From an uncultured Bacilli bacterium (GTDB taxonomy: Bacteria; Bacillota_I; Bacilli_A; RF39; UBA660), in contig CAKONT010000004.1 of assembly GCA_934097255.1 (NCBI GenBank), positions 1-18,850 of the forward strand: DNA of 18,850 nt, written 5' to 3'. The translations under genes and the position numbers were made by a program. A model generated the notes under the pieces. That model did no database searches. It saw nothing but the letters and a program-made list of their open reading frames with translations, and was not told the DNA's origin. Below are positions 1 to 7,706 of the stretch, piece by piece. The stretch's first letter is position 1, and every line of letters starts with the position of its first letter.

Positions 1-1390
1 CCATTATTCCCTCACCCTTGGTATTTGTAATAAAGTTAGAGCGATAACCGATAAGACCTCTTGTTGGACAAGAAAACTCTAAATGAGTATAATTTTCATC
101 ATTTGTAATTGAAACTAAAGATCCTTTTCTTTCATTTAAATCATTAATAATTGTTCCAGCATAATCATTTGGACAAGTGATTAATACAGTCTCAAATGGT
201 TCACATTTTACACCATCAATATCTTTTGTTAACACAACAGGTTTTGATACTGAAAGTTCATATCCTTCTCTACGCATCTTTTCAAGTAAAATAGATAAGT
301 GAAGTTCTCCTCTACCAGATACTTTATATCCATCTGCACCGTTTAAACTTTCAACTTTTAAACCAACATTAGTTTCTAATTCTTTATCTAGTCTTTCTTT
401 AATATGTCTATTTGTTAAGAACTTTCCGCTTCTTCCTGCAAAAGGAGAAGAATTAACTAAAAAGTTCATTGACATAGTTGGCTCTTCTATCTCGATTGGA
501 GGAAGAGGATCAATATTATTTAAATCACAAATTGTATCTCCTATTGATATATCAGATATTGTTTGAAAAACAACAATTTCACCTGGACAAGCACTTTTTA
601 CTTCTTTTTTTTCTATACCTTCATTTACAAATATCTTACCAACTCTAGAAGATACAACTTCACCACTATTTTTAGATATTGCAACCATATCTCCACTTTT
701 TAATGTCCCCTTTAAAACACGACCAACACCAAGTCTTCCTAAATAATCATCATAAGCAAGTGATGAAATTTGCATTTGTAAAGGACTATTTTCATCTTCT
801 TCGTATGGCTTTGTATGTTTTATTATTGTATCAAGAAGCGGAATAATATCATTATTATTATCATCAACTTCATATCTTGCAATACCTTCTCTTGCTATAC
901 CATAAATAATTGGAAAATCTAGTTGTTTATCGTTAGCGTCCAAATCGACAAATAAATCAAATGTCATATTAACAACATCATCAATTCTAGCATCCTTTTT
1001 ATCTATCTTATTAATAAATAAAATTGGATTTAAATTTTGTTTTAACGCTTGCTCTAATACAAACCTTGTTTGAGGCATTGGTCCTTCTTTTGAATCAACA
1101 AGCAAAATAACTGTATCAACTGTCTTAATAATACGTTCAACTTCACTTGAAAAATCAGCATGTCCTGGAGTATCAACAATATTTATTTTATAATCTTTAT
1201 ATCTTACTGAACAATTTTTAGAATAAATAGTAATTCCTCTTTCTTTTTCAAGATCATTACTATCCATTATTTGATGTTCTTCTTTTTCACTTGTTTTTAA
1301 AGAACCACATTGATTTAAAAGTGCATCTACTAAAGTTGATTTACCAACATCAACGTGCGCAACTACTGCTATATTAATTATTTTTTCCAT
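1..1390 (-). CDS. typA: Translational GTPase TypA/BipA, 5' part (C-terminus outside window)
   Basis: A ribosome-binding GTPase of the EF-G/LepA superfamily, involved in ribosome assembly and stress adaptation. 463 residues are visible of the roughly 610 usual for the family; the gene runs off the left edge. Read on the minus strand from ATG at 1390, it has G1 AHVDVGKST (residues 11-19), G2 around RGITI (51-55), G3 DTPGH (73-77) and G4 NKID (127-130). The MDSNDLEKERGITI and EGPMPQTRFVL stretches are characteristic of TypA. The EF-Tu-like domain II, domain III and the start of the C-terminal region follow. A Shine-Dalgarno GAGGGTG precedes the ATG. G1 reads DVGKS where many TypA proteins have DHGKT. 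Monocistronic from its own promoter (1426-1454) as far as can be seen. Confidence 0.95.
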   Translation of the reverse strand, partial: MEKIINIAVVAHVDVGKSTLVDALLNQCGSLKTSEKEEHQIMDSNDLEKERGITIYSKNCSVRYKDYKINIVDTPGHADFSSEVERIIKTVDTVILLVDSKEGPMPQTRFVLEQALKQNLNPILFINKIDKKDARIDDVVNMTFDLFVDLDANDKQLDFPIIYGIAREGIARYEVDDNNNDIIPLLDTIIKHTKPYEEDENSPLQMQISSLAYDDYLGRLGVGRVLKGTLKSGDMVAISKNSGEVVSSRVGKIFVNEGIEKKEVKSACPGEIVVFQTISDISIGDTICDLNNIDPLPPIEIEEPTMSMNFLVNSSPFAGRSGKFLTNRHIKERLDKELETNVGLKVESLNGADGYKVSGRGELHLSILLEKMRREGYELSVSKPVVLTKDIDGVKCEPFETVLITCPNDYAGTIINDLNERKGSLVSITNDENYTHLEFSCPTRGLIGYRSNFITNTKGEGIM

Positions 1391-1425
1391 TTTTTACTAC
1401 ACCCTCTTTTTGTAAAATCTTTAAA

Positions 1426-1454
1426 ATTATACAACAATTTTAAGTTTTTTACAA
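1426..1454 (-). promoter_or_regulatory. Sigma-A promoter of typA
   Basis: On the minus strand, TTGTAA (1454-1449), a 17-bp spacer, and a perfect TATAAT (1431-1426). It lies about 35 bp before the typA ATG, at the right distance and on the right strand. Seen directly; function inferred. Confidence 0.75.
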
Positions 1455-1500
1455 GTAAAATTCATAGATTTTTTATAAGATTTTATTGTTCATTATTTTA

Positions 1501-3105
1501 TTAAACATTAATTCTTCGATAATCTTTTACTGAATAATTAATCAAAATATAATACAAAACAAGATTAATAATAGATAATATAACTAAATGTAATACTATA
1601 TATTTTTCTGTTGAAAAAATTTTACTAAGATAAACAAAACTAATAATACTAATTACAAATAATCCCATTCCAATAAAAATAGATATCATTGAACTAATAC
1701 TTTGTTTTACTACTTCTGTATCATTTGATGCGTTCATTTTAGGATATTTTAAATTAACAATAAGACCTATTAATGCAGATAGTAATATAACAATAAAACC
1801 AATTAAAAAAATTGATGCTATATAAAAAATATTTGGTTTAAAATAGAAAAAAAAGATTAATTCCCCAAGTAATAGAAAGGGAAGCTCAATAATAAAACAA
1901 GACAAAATCTTTGATTTTAATATTAATTCTTCTTTAATTGGCAAACATTTAGTAATATTAATCGTTTCTTTTTCCAAAGATATACTAGACGATGATATAG
2001 ATGTCATCGCAGTAGAAAATAAAATAAGAAAATAGAAACACACATATATTGATATATTTGCATTAATTTGATAACTTTGTAAAATATAGTTAAAAACATC
2101 TTCTCCTTTTATTACTAAAATAATAGAAATTGCAACTACTAAAATAAGACCAAATGATGTATTAAACATATATACAGGTGATGATAAAAATCTTCGTAAC
2201 TCTTTAGATACTAAGGAAGTAATAGGTTTTTTTTGTTTAAAAATATTTCTTTTAGAATACTTCTTTTGCCTAACAAAATTATTTTGAAAATTAAAAATTA
2301 TCTTAAAATATAATTTTGAACCTAATATTATAAACAAGACAAATGGCACAATATTAACTAGCAACAATTTTATAAATTCTACTATATTAAACTTATTTAT
2401 TAAACTTACATATAACCCTACTGGATAATATATTTTCATTAATATTTCATTTATACTTGATGCTTTACTTATTATACTATTAATAAGTGAATTTGTATTC
2501 AAACTGATAAAAAAGATAACAAGAAAAATAATAGATGAAAGAAGTGTTTGGATAATTTTTTTATATTTAGATTTACTTGCTAATAACTTTACTATATATC
2601 CTATAATACTTGATAATATAGTTGGAATAATAGGAATTAAAAAAGTCATTATAAACGAAATAAAATAAAAATTAAAATTTGGATGTTCAAGTAATGAATA
2701 GCATATAAAAGCTGGTAAAACAAACATTAAATCATATATATATTGAAAAAATAATAATTTAAATATTCGAGCAAAAAGAATTTTTTTTCTAGGAATGGGA
2801 AGAGAAAATAATAAATCATTGTCTTTTGCTTCAAAAAGAATACCTTGAGACTTATATATTCCTTCCATAAATATAAGAATTGAAACAGAGAAAATAAAAA
2901 TAGTTAAGATAATATAAGTTAAATTTACTTCATATAACTTTTCTGAAATCATCCAAGCATATGCTAAAACACTAAAAAAAACACATATAAATAAAAATGC
3001 TGGAAAAAGAAGTTTTGTTATTTTACTAGAATTTTTTTTAGTACTATATTTAAATATATTCATATCTTGACTTAACATAGCTTTTAATAAAGATACTGTT
3101 TTCAT
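1501..3105 (-). CDS. ABC transporter permease, 12 predicted membrane helices
   Basis: Integral membrane subunit of an ABC exporter of unknown substrate. The 534 residues contain about 12 hydrophobic helices: six in the first half (about residues 30-51, 62-82, 110-138, 146-175, 184-204, 242-271), a polar basic linker (about 272-300) and six in the second half. The cytoplasmic sequence ending in DLLFSLPIPRKKI after helix 2 is the kind of coupling region seen in large bacterial permeases of the ABC-2 type. The start codon overlaps the TGA of the ATPase gene upstream (ATGA, 3102-3105), showing translational coupling and a two-gene operon. No clear terminator follows. No adjacent receiver/sensor kinase or peptide gene points to a bacteriocin-resistance role, so the substrate remains unknown. 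Confidence 0.85.
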   Translation of the reverse strand: MKTVSLLKAMLSQDMNIFKYSTKKNSSKITKLLFPAFLFICVFFSVLAYAWMISEKLYEVNLTYIILTIFIFSVSILIFMEGIYKSQGILFEAKDNDLLFSLPIPRKKILFARIFKLLFFQYIYDLMFVLPAFICYSLLEHPNFNFYFISFIMTFLIPIIPTILSSIIGYIVKLLASKSKYKKIIQTLLSSIIFLVIFFISLNTNSLINSIISKASSINEILMKIYYPVGLYVSLINKFNIVEFIKLLLVNIVPFVLFIILGSKLYFKIIFNFQNNFVRQKKYSKRNIFKQKKPITSLVSKELRRFLSSPVYMFNTSFGLILVVAISIILVIKGEDVFNYILQSYQINANISIYVCFYFLILFSTAMTSISSSSISLEKETINITKCLPIKEELILKSKILSCFIIELPFLLLGELIFFFYFKPNIFYIASIFLIGFIVILLSALIGLIVNLKYPKMNASNDTEVVKQSISSMISIFIGMGLFVISIISFVYLSKIFSTEKYIVLHLVILSIINLVLYYILINYSVKDYRRINV

Positions 3106-3821
3106 TCTTTTTCTCCAAGTTCTAAAAATACTTGTTCTAGTGACTCATCTTCGTTTTCTTTTACATCATCTATTTTGCCAAGTTTAACAATTTTACCTTG
3201 TTTAATAATTAATACACGATCACAAAGTTTTTCTGCGACATCAAGAATATGAGTAGAAAAAATAATTGTCTTTTTCTCTTTTTTCATCTGTTTCATTAGT
3301 TCTTTAGTAAAATAAACAGCTTTTGGATCAAGACCTACAAAAGGCTCGTCCATAATAAGAATTTTAGGATCGTGAGAAAGTGCCGAAACTAACGCAACTT
3401 TTTGCTTCATTCCATGTGAAAAACTTGAAATATCATCATTTAATTTATCTTCAATTTCAAACATTTTAACATATCTCAAGATATTTTCTTCTCTTTTTTT
3501 AGATGATATATCATACATATCACAAACAAAATTAATAAAATCAATTGCCTTCATATTTTCATATAAAATAGGATTATCTGGAACATAAGCCATTTCTTTT
3601 TTACACTCAATTGGCGATACTTTTATCGATTTATTATTTATTAGAATATCTCCCTCTTCAAAATCTAATATTCCAACAATAGACTTTATTAGAGTTGTTT
3701 TACCTGCTCCATTATGACCTATAAAACCAAATATTTCTCCAGACTCTATATTAAAATTTATATTATCAAGTGCTTTTTTTACTCCATTATATGTTTTTGA
3801 AACATTTTTAATTTCTATCAT
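3102..3821 (-). CDS. ABC transporter ATP-binding protein
   Basis: Nucleotide-binding subunit (239 aa) that powers the permease encoded just downstream. Walker A GHNGAGKTT is at residues 35-43, the signature loop FSHGMKQ (an LSGGQ variant) at 134-140, Walker B ILIMDE at 154-159, the D-loop GLDP just after, and the switch His at 191 (STH). The general form is that of the drug/peptide-export ABC-2 ATPases (CcmA-like). A Shine-Dalgarno AAGGAG stands before the ATG. The 59 bp upstream hold a perfect 14-bp AT palindrome (3865-3878) but no convincing -35/-10 pair. The ASCH gene ends at 3881, so co-transcription with it is possible. Membrane-associated on the cytoplasmic face. Confidence 0.93.
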   Translation of the reverse strand: MIEIKNVSKTYNGVKKALDNINFNIESGEIFGFIGHNGAGKTTLIKSIVGILDFEEGDILINNKSIKVSPIECKKEMAYVPDNPILYENMKAIDFINFVCDMYDISSKKREENILRYVKMFEIEDKLNDDISSFSHGMKQKVALVSALSHDPKILIMDEPFVGLDPKAVYFTKELMKQMKKEKKTIIFSTHILDVAEKLCDRVLIIKQGKIVKLGKIDDVKENEDESLEQVFLELGEKE

Positions 3822-3880
3822 TTTTTTACTCCTTACTTATATCTACTACTTTTATTTTACTATCATTATTTAAATAATCC

Positions 3881-4216
3881 TTATATTTTTCTTATTTTAA
3901 TACCTAAAACTCCATATTTATTTATTTCTTCTTTAGAATAATAATTTTCCATATCTTTATAAGAAAAATCTTCATCTCTACTATAACCCAATTCTTCTTT
4001 AGTAAAATTTTTATATAGTTCTTCAAAATCTTTATATTTAAATAAATCAGTAACCCCTACTAACATCTTTTCATTTGTTGTTCTATTCGTAAACTCAATT
4101 TTATCTAATACTTTAATTTTTTGTCTTTTTTCATCATTTAATCTTAATTCGATCTTCTTAGTTCCAACTTTTATTTTGTTAAATGGAAGATCATTTAACT
4201 TCATTTCATGTTTCAT
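3881..4216 (-). CDS. ASCH-domain protein (possible RNA-binding)
   Basis: Small (111 aa) ASCH-fold protein. The N-terminal HEMKLNDLPFNKIKVGTKKI followed by IELRLNDEKRQKIK (about 22-36) and the DKIEFTN strand (38-44) match the ASCH family conserved in Bacillota. A linker rich in aromatic and acidic residues precedes the closing strand YGVLGIKIRK. ASCH domains are related to PUA and are thought to bind RNA or modified nucleosides; some, such as E. coli YqfB, are amidohydrolases on N4-acetylcytidine. Which activity applies here is unknown. The gene follows uppS after a strong terminator (4261-4284). A weak TTGTTT-16-TATATT element overlaps that terminator's T-run and may be its promoter. Shine-Dalgarno GAGG is 8 bases before the ATG. 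Confidence 0.8.
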   Translation of the reverse strand: MKHEMKLNDLPFNKIKVGTKKIELRLNDEKRQKIKVLDKIEFTNRTTNEKMLVGVTDLFKYKDFEELYKNFTKEELGYSRDEDFSYKDMENYYSKEEINKYGVLGIKIRKI

Positions 4217-4260
4217 AAAAATACCTCTTTTCTTACTTCTAAAATATACTTATAAAATTT

Positions 4261-4284
4261 AAAAAAACAAGACAAAAATGTCTT
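4261..4284 (-). terminator. Rho-independent terminator of uppS
   Basis: Minus-strand stem AAGACA / TGTCTT with a TTTT loop, followed by G and a run of seven T. Its 5' arm (4284-4279) overlaps the uppS TAA (4285-4283). A-rich sequence on the other side could make it act in both directions. Confidence 0.8.
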
Positions 4285-4990
4285 ATTTTGCATTTCCAAA
4301 TCTTCTATCTCTATTATTATATACATCAAGTGCTTTGTCAAATTCTTCTTCATTAAAATCTGGAAACAAAGTATCTGGAAAATACATTTCAGCATAAGCT
4401 AATTGATATAACATAAAATTACTTATTCTATATTCACCACTTGTTCTAATTAATAAATCAATCGGTGGTAAATCTTGATATAAATTTTTTGCAATTTCTT
4501 CTTTCGTAATATCTTCAATATCAATTTCACCATTTTTTACTTTATTAGCAAGCTTTTTAGTCATATCAAGAATTTCATCTTGTCCACCGTAGTTAATACA
4601 AATATTAAAAATATATCCATCATTATCTTTTGTTTCTTCTTCTAGTTGTGTAATTATTTTTTCAAGTTCGGAAGGTAAACCCTTTTCTTTTTTTGAAAAA
4701 ACAACCCTAATATTATCCTCTTTCATTTCTTTTCCATAATCTTTAAACATTTTTATAAATAATTTCATCAAATAATCAACTTCATCTTTACTACGTTTAA
4801 AGTTTTCTGTTGAAAAAGCAAAAACACTTAAGACTTTAATATTTCTTTTCTTAAAGATATGTCTTACCAATTTATTAATCGTCTTAGATCCTTCTAAATG
4901 ACCAAAACTTCTTGCTAAACCTCTTTTTTTAGCCCATCTACCATTTCCATCCATTATAATCGCAACATGCTCTAATTTTTTTTCTTTCAT
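4283..4990 (-). CDS. uppS: Undecaprenyl diphosphate synthase (cis-prenyltransferase)
   Basis: Condenses isopentenyl diphosphate onto farnesyl diphosphate to make the C55 undecaprenyl diphosphate carrier for peptidoglycan and teichoic acids; a cytosolic, Mg-dependent homodimer. At 235 aa it is of normal length. Catalytic Asp14 lies in IIMDGNGRWAKKRG (11-24). FSTENFKR is at 59-66, NYGGQDE at 133-139, and the IRTSGEYRIS pyrophosphate-binding motif at 181-190, followed by the dimer-interface PDTLFPDF (205-212). The ATG shares its A with the TAA of lepB (TAATG at 4990), so lepB and uppS are translationally coupled. The usual downstream partners cdsA and dxr are absent; a terminator and the ASCH gene follow. 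Confidence 0.96.
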   Translation of the reverse strand: MKEKKLEHVAIIMDGNGRWAKKRGLARSFGHLEGSKTINKLVRHIFKKRNIKVLSVFAFSTENFKRSKDEVDYLMKLFIKMFKDYGKEMKEDNIRVVFSKKEKGLPSELEKIITQLEEETKDNDGYIFNICINYGGQDEILDMTKKLANKVKNGEIDIEDITKEEIAKNLYQDLPPIDLLIRTSGEYRISNFMLYQLAYAEMYFPDTLFPDFNEEEFDKALDVYNNRDRRFGNAK

Positions 4991-5487
4991 TAATTAATCT
5001 CCCCAAATTTTTTTAGTGGTAATAATTGATATATCACTTTTCCTTTTATTTGTTTTTTATCAAAACATCCAAAATACCTGCTATCAAGTGAAACATCACG
5101 GTTATCTCCCATTACAAAATAACAATTTTCAGGAATTTTTCCCTCATATTTATAATCACTTGTTTCTTCTTTTAAATAATCTTCTTTAACCACTTTACCA
5201 TTTATATAAAGTGTATTATCTTTATATTCTAGTGTCTCAGATGGAAGTCCTATTACTCTTTTAATTAATTTCTCATCTTTTTCTTTTACAACAACAATAT
5301 CAAATCTTTTTATATCATCTTTATTATATATATATTTATTTAATACCAGAATATCCCCGTTTTTTAAAGTACTTTCCATACTTGTTCCAGATACTCTAAC
5401 CAAAGTAACAAAATATGTTCTAATAATAACTACTAAAGCAATTATTATAATATATGTAATTATTTCTTTTAAATTTTCTTTACTCAT
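4990..5487 (-). CDS. lepB: Signal peptidase I
   Basis: Membrane serine protease that removes signal peptides from secreted proteins. The 165 aa have one N-terminal membrane anchor (about 10-30). Catalytic Ser36 is in SGTSM and general base Lys76 in LIKRVIGLPSE. The conserved box E is MGDNRDVSLDSRYFG. This is the short Bacillus SipS-like type with a single anchor, cytoplasm inside and active site outside. Upstream lies the rplS terminator (5503-5527), so expression needs read-through or a promoter I cannot identify. Shine-Dalgarno AAGGG lies only about 4 bases before the ATG. Its stop overlaps the uppS start. Confidence 0.95.
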   Translation of the reverse strand: MSKENLKEIITYIIIIALVVIIRTYFVTLVRVSGTSMESTLKNGDILVLNKYIYNKDDIKRFDIVVVKEKDEKLIKRVIGLPSETLEYKDNTLYINGKVVKEDYLKEETSDYKYEGKIPENCYFVMGDNRDVSLDSRYFGCFDKKQIKGKVIYQLLPLKKFGEIN

Positions 5488-5502
5488 AAACCCTTATTTA
5501 AT

Positions 5503-5527
5503 AAAAAGAGGCACTAAGCCCCTTTTT
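5503..5527 (-). terminator. Rho-independent terminator of rplS
   Basis: Minus-strand stem AAAAAGGGGC / GCCTCTTTTT (10 pairs, one G-T), loop TTAGT, with the T-run forming the end of the 3' arm. The stem begins at the last base of the rplS TAA. Terminal A/T tracts make it potentially bidirectional. It separates rplS from lepB. Confidence 0.8.
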
Positions 5528-5871
5528 TATTTTTGTCCTCTTTCTTTTATTCTAAATTGGCCAACATAGTTCTTTAAGAAATTTAATTTAGCACGTCTAA
5601 CTTTACCTTTCTTAACAACAGTAAGCTTAGCAATTTTTGGAGAATTGACAGGAAAAATTCTTTCAACTCCAACGCCATAAGACATCTTTCTTACTGTAAA
5701 AGTTTCACTAATGTCTGAACCTCTTCTTGCTACGACTATTCCTTCATAAGCTTGAATACGTTCTTTTTTACCCTCGATTATCTTGTAATCAACACGAACA
5801 GTATCTCCAACTCTAAACTCAGGAATATCGTTTCTTATTTGTTTAGCTGCAATCTTATCAACTAAATTCAT
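5527..5871 (-). CDS. rplS: 50S ribosomal protein L19
   Basis: Large-subunit protein at the 30S-50S interface. The 114 aa match the family length and contain [32 protein letters not shown] [39 protein letters not shown] and the basic [11 protein letters not shown] tail. Shine-Dalgarno AAAAGGAG lies before the ATG. It belongs to the widely conserved rimM-trmD-rplS cluster. Here it also has its own promoter (5973-6001) and a leader of about 95 nt, which would allow expression apart from the upstream genes and perhaps autoregulation. Confidence 0.98.
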   Translation of the reverse strand: MNLVDKIAAKQIRNDIPEFRVGDTVRVDYKIIEGKKERIQAYEGIVVARRGSDISETFTVRKMSYGVGVERIFPVNSPKIAKLTVVKKGKVRRAKLNFLKNYVGQFRIKERGQK

Positions 5872-5966
5872 AATAACACTCTCCTTTTCTTATATTTTAA
5901 AAGCAATCATAATCAAGTATACTTCTTTAATAAATATTTTTTAGATCATCGAATTGCACAAGAACG
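5872..5966 (-). promoter_or_regulatory. Candidate structured 5' leader of rplS (L19 leader)
   Basis: Between the inferred start of transcription (about 5966) and the rplS ATG is a leader of about 95 nt. GCAAT (5957-5953) can pair with ATTGC (5907-5903), and a perfect palindrome AAGTATACTT (5924-5915) lies inside. L19 autoregulatory leaders are known in Bacillota, but I cannot confirm a match to that model by eye, so the regulatory role is inference. Confidence 0.4.
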
Positions 5967-5972
5967 AATATG

Positions 5973-6001
5973 ATTTTAACACAATTATCTATATTTGTCT
6001 A
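5973..6001 (-). promoter_or_regulatory. Sigma-A promoter of rplS
   Basis: Minus-strand TAGACA (6001-5996), 17-bp spacer and TAAAAT (5978-5973), in the 143-bp gap between the unknown gene and rplS. A perfect 12-bp palindrome TATTTATAAATA lies just before the -35. Confidence 0.65.
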
Positions 6002-6014
6002 GTATTTATAAATA

Positions 6015-6470
6015 TTATCTTCCCTTTTTAGGCTTTAATTCTTCCTTATCAAAATACTTTCTTGATAATTGTTTTAATTTTACTTCACTTTCAATTATTT
6101 CAAGTTTTTTTAAATACTTTTTATATTCTTTTTGGTCCATATAGTTTTTATATTTATTATCAAGAAGCATTCTAAAGCGCATAATATCATCTAAAATATT
6201 ATTAACAGTATCACCATTATCATCGTCTTCTTCGTCATACATATTAGCAGTCATTTCTAAAATTCTTTTTAAATTTATTTTACATTTTCTTGAAACAAGT
6301 TTATCGATTAGAGTTTGATTTATAACAACCATTTCATCAACTTCAATCATATCGTTAAACGTAAGTTTCTTTTTTGGTTTGACATAGAAACCATTATTTT
6401 TATATTCAAGATAAACAATTGCATCTTTTAATTCTCTTTTAGAAACAATAAAGCGCTTTACATTTTCCAT
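6015..6470 (-). CDS. Unknown conserved-position protein between trmD and rplS
   Basis: I do not recognise this 151-aa protein. No signal peptide or membrane segment is visible. The N-terminal half (about 1-60) has alternating hydrophobic stretches that look beta-rich. An acidic patch, DEEDDDNGD, sits at about 79-87, followed by a long charged, probably helical region (about 90-140) and a basic tail ending KPKKGR. The charge pattern would suit an RNA- or ribosome-associated protein, which is only a guess based on its neighbours. I chose ATG at 6470 rather than the GTG at 6479, because AGAGGTGGG fits 5-6 bases before that ATG and overlaps the GTG. It starts 11 bp after the trmD stop, so it is in the rimM-trmD operon. 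Confidence 0.7.
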   Translation of the reverse strand: MENVKRFIVSKRELKDAIVYLEYKNNGFYVKPKKKLTFNDMIEVDEMVVINQTLIDKLVSRKCKINLKRILEMTANMYDEEDDDNGDTVNNILDDIMRFRMLLDNKYKNYMDQKEYKKYLKKLEIIESEVKLKQLSRKYFDKEELKPKKGR

Positions 6471-6481
6471 TAAACCCACCT

Positions 6482-7144
6482 CTAATTTAGTAAATCTTTT
6501 CTTTTTTCTTCAGTAATTCTTAGTCTCTCAGATTGTCTATATTCATCAATTTTTTTATGATCACCACTTAGTAATACTTCTGGGACTTTCATACCACGAA
6601 AATCTCTTGGTTTTGTATATGTTGGATAATCAAGTAAATTATCATCAAAAGACTCACTTTCAAGTGATTCACTTCTAATAACACCAGGTATTAACCTAAT
6701 TACTGAATCAACTATTGCCATAGCAGGTATTTCTCCACCTGTTAAAATATAATCACCAATTGAAATTTCCATATCAACTACTGATTTTATTCTATCATCA
6801 AATCCTTCATAATGTCCACAAATAATAATTAAATGTTTATAATTTTTTAAATTATTAGCAAGACGTTGATTATAAGTTTTACCAGAAGGAGTAAGCAAAA
6901 TAACCAAACTATCATCTTTTTTTAAACTATTTACACAATCAACAATTGGTTGAGCCATCAAAACCATACCAGCTCCTCCACCGTATGGCGTATCATCTAC
7001 TTTACCATGAGGATCAGTTGTATAATCTCTAAAATTAACAACATTTATCTCTACATACTTTTTTAAAATTGCACGTTTTTCAATAGATTCATTTAAAAAG
7101 TTTTTAAATATATCCGGAAAAATCGTTAAAATATCTATTTTCAA
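6482..7144 (-). CDS. trmD: tRNA (guanine37-N1)-methyltransferase
   Basis: SAM-dependent methylation of G37 next to the anticodon, which prevents frameshifting. A cytosolic SPOUT-class knotted homodimer. At 220 aa it is slightly shorter than the usual 240 or so. Motifs: DDTPYGGGAGM (50-60), CGHYEGFDDRI (109-119), SIGDYILTGGE (128-138) forming the knot and SAM pocket, then LDYPTYTKPRDFRGMKVPEVLLSGDH in the C-terminal domain. The start is TTG at 7144; it overlaps the rimM TGA (TTGA), with GGAGGGG as Shine-Dalgarno 5-6 bases before. Coupled translation with rimM is therefore likely. Confidence 0.97.
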   Translation of the reverse strand: MKIDILTIFPDIFKNFLNESIEKRAILKKYVEINVVNFRDYTTDPHGKVDDTPYGGGAGMVLMAQPIVDCVNSLKKDDSLVILLTPSGKTYNQRLANNLKNYKHLIIICGHYEGFDDRIKSVVDMEISIGDYILTGGEIPAMAIVDSVIRLIPGVIRSESLESESFDDNLLDYPTYTKPRDFRGMKVPEVLLSGDHKKIDEYRQSERLRITEEKRKDLLN

Positions 7145-7626
7145 TAAAACCCCTCCAAATTCTTAAAAATAATTTTTTTGGCATCAAAATCAATACTTTC
7201 AATAAAATGATTATTTTTAGGAATAATTATTCCACTATCTAAACGAATAACAAAATTTTCTCTCCCTTCAAAAGTAATTTTTTTAACAATACCTATTTTT
7301 TCATTGTTAAAAAAACAAGTAAATCCATATAAATCACTATCAAGATATTCATTATTTTTTAAACTTATATCACTTTTTAAAGCATAAACTAATTCCTTTT
7401 TATAACCAATTGCCTTATCTATATCTAATATATCACTTAAAACTACCATATCATATTCTTGATGTTTTCTATAACTTAATATTTCATGACACTCCTTATT
7501 TTCACCAATAAAAAGCTTTTGACCAACTACAAATACTTTATTTTTGTATTCAAAACTAGATCTTATTTTAAGTTCACCTTTTATTCCATGAGTTGTAATA
7601 ATACGTCCAACATAAACATAATCCAT
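7141..7626 (-). CDS. rimM: 16S rRNA processing protein RimM
   Basis: Assembly factor for the 30S head that binds S19. The N-terminal RimM domain starts YVYVGRIITTHGIKGELKIRS, the signature of the family, and the C-terminal PRC-barrel covers roughly residues 90-161 (SDLYGFTCFFNNEKIGIVKKI ... IIPKNNHFI). I chose the ATG at 7626, giving 161 aa, because it places the family motif at the usual distance. In-frame ATGs at 7632 and 7635 are alternatives, and no strong Shine-Dalgarno decides between them. In many Bacillota rpsP and khpA lie upstream; here a terminator and the superoxide dismutase gene are found instead. First gene of rimM-trmD-unknown-rplS. Confidence 0.94.
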   Translation of the reverse strand: MDYVYVGRIITTHGIKGELKIRSSFEYKNKVFVVGQKLFIGENKECHEILSYRKHQEYDMVVLSDILDIDKAIGYKKELVYALKSDISLKNNEYLDSDLYGFTCFFNNEKIGIVKKITFEGRENFVIRLDSGIIIPKNNHFIESIDFDAKKIIFKNLEGFY

Positions 7627-7649
7627 AAACATCATCCATTCATTAGAAT

Positions 7650-7655
7650 ATTATA
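7650..7655 (-). promoter_or_regulatory. -10 element of the rimM-trmD operon promoter
   Basis: A perfect minus-strand TATAAT 24 bp before the chosen rimM ATG, between the upstream terminator and the gene. The -35 region is only T-rich, so this is a weaker call. It implies a very short leader. Confidence 0.5.
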
Positions 7656-7671
7656 CAATAATAAAGTAAAG

Positions 7672-7694
7672 AAAAAAAGTCCCTAAAAGAACTT
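7672..7694 (-). terminator. Rho-independent terminator of the superoxide dismutase gene
   Basis: Minus-strand stem AAGTTC / GGACTT (six pairs, one G-T) with loop TTTTAG and a run of seven or more T, 12 bp after the sod stop. Confidence 0.7.
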
Positions 7695-7706
7695 AATTTT
7701 TATAAT

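Noticed and set aside
1391..1500. Terminator for the ABC transporter operon
   Set aside because: Only weak inverted repeats without a T-run on the minus strand were found, so I do not call one.
3865..3878. Perfect 14-bp palindrome ATTATTTAAATAAT before the ABC ATPase gene
   Set aside because: Composed only of A and T in very AT-rich DNA, with no adjacent promoter; chance is a sufficient explanation.
4213..4395. Small minus-strand open frame over the end of uppS
   Set aside because: It is in another frame of uppS and its terminator, has no family match and no independent ribosome site.
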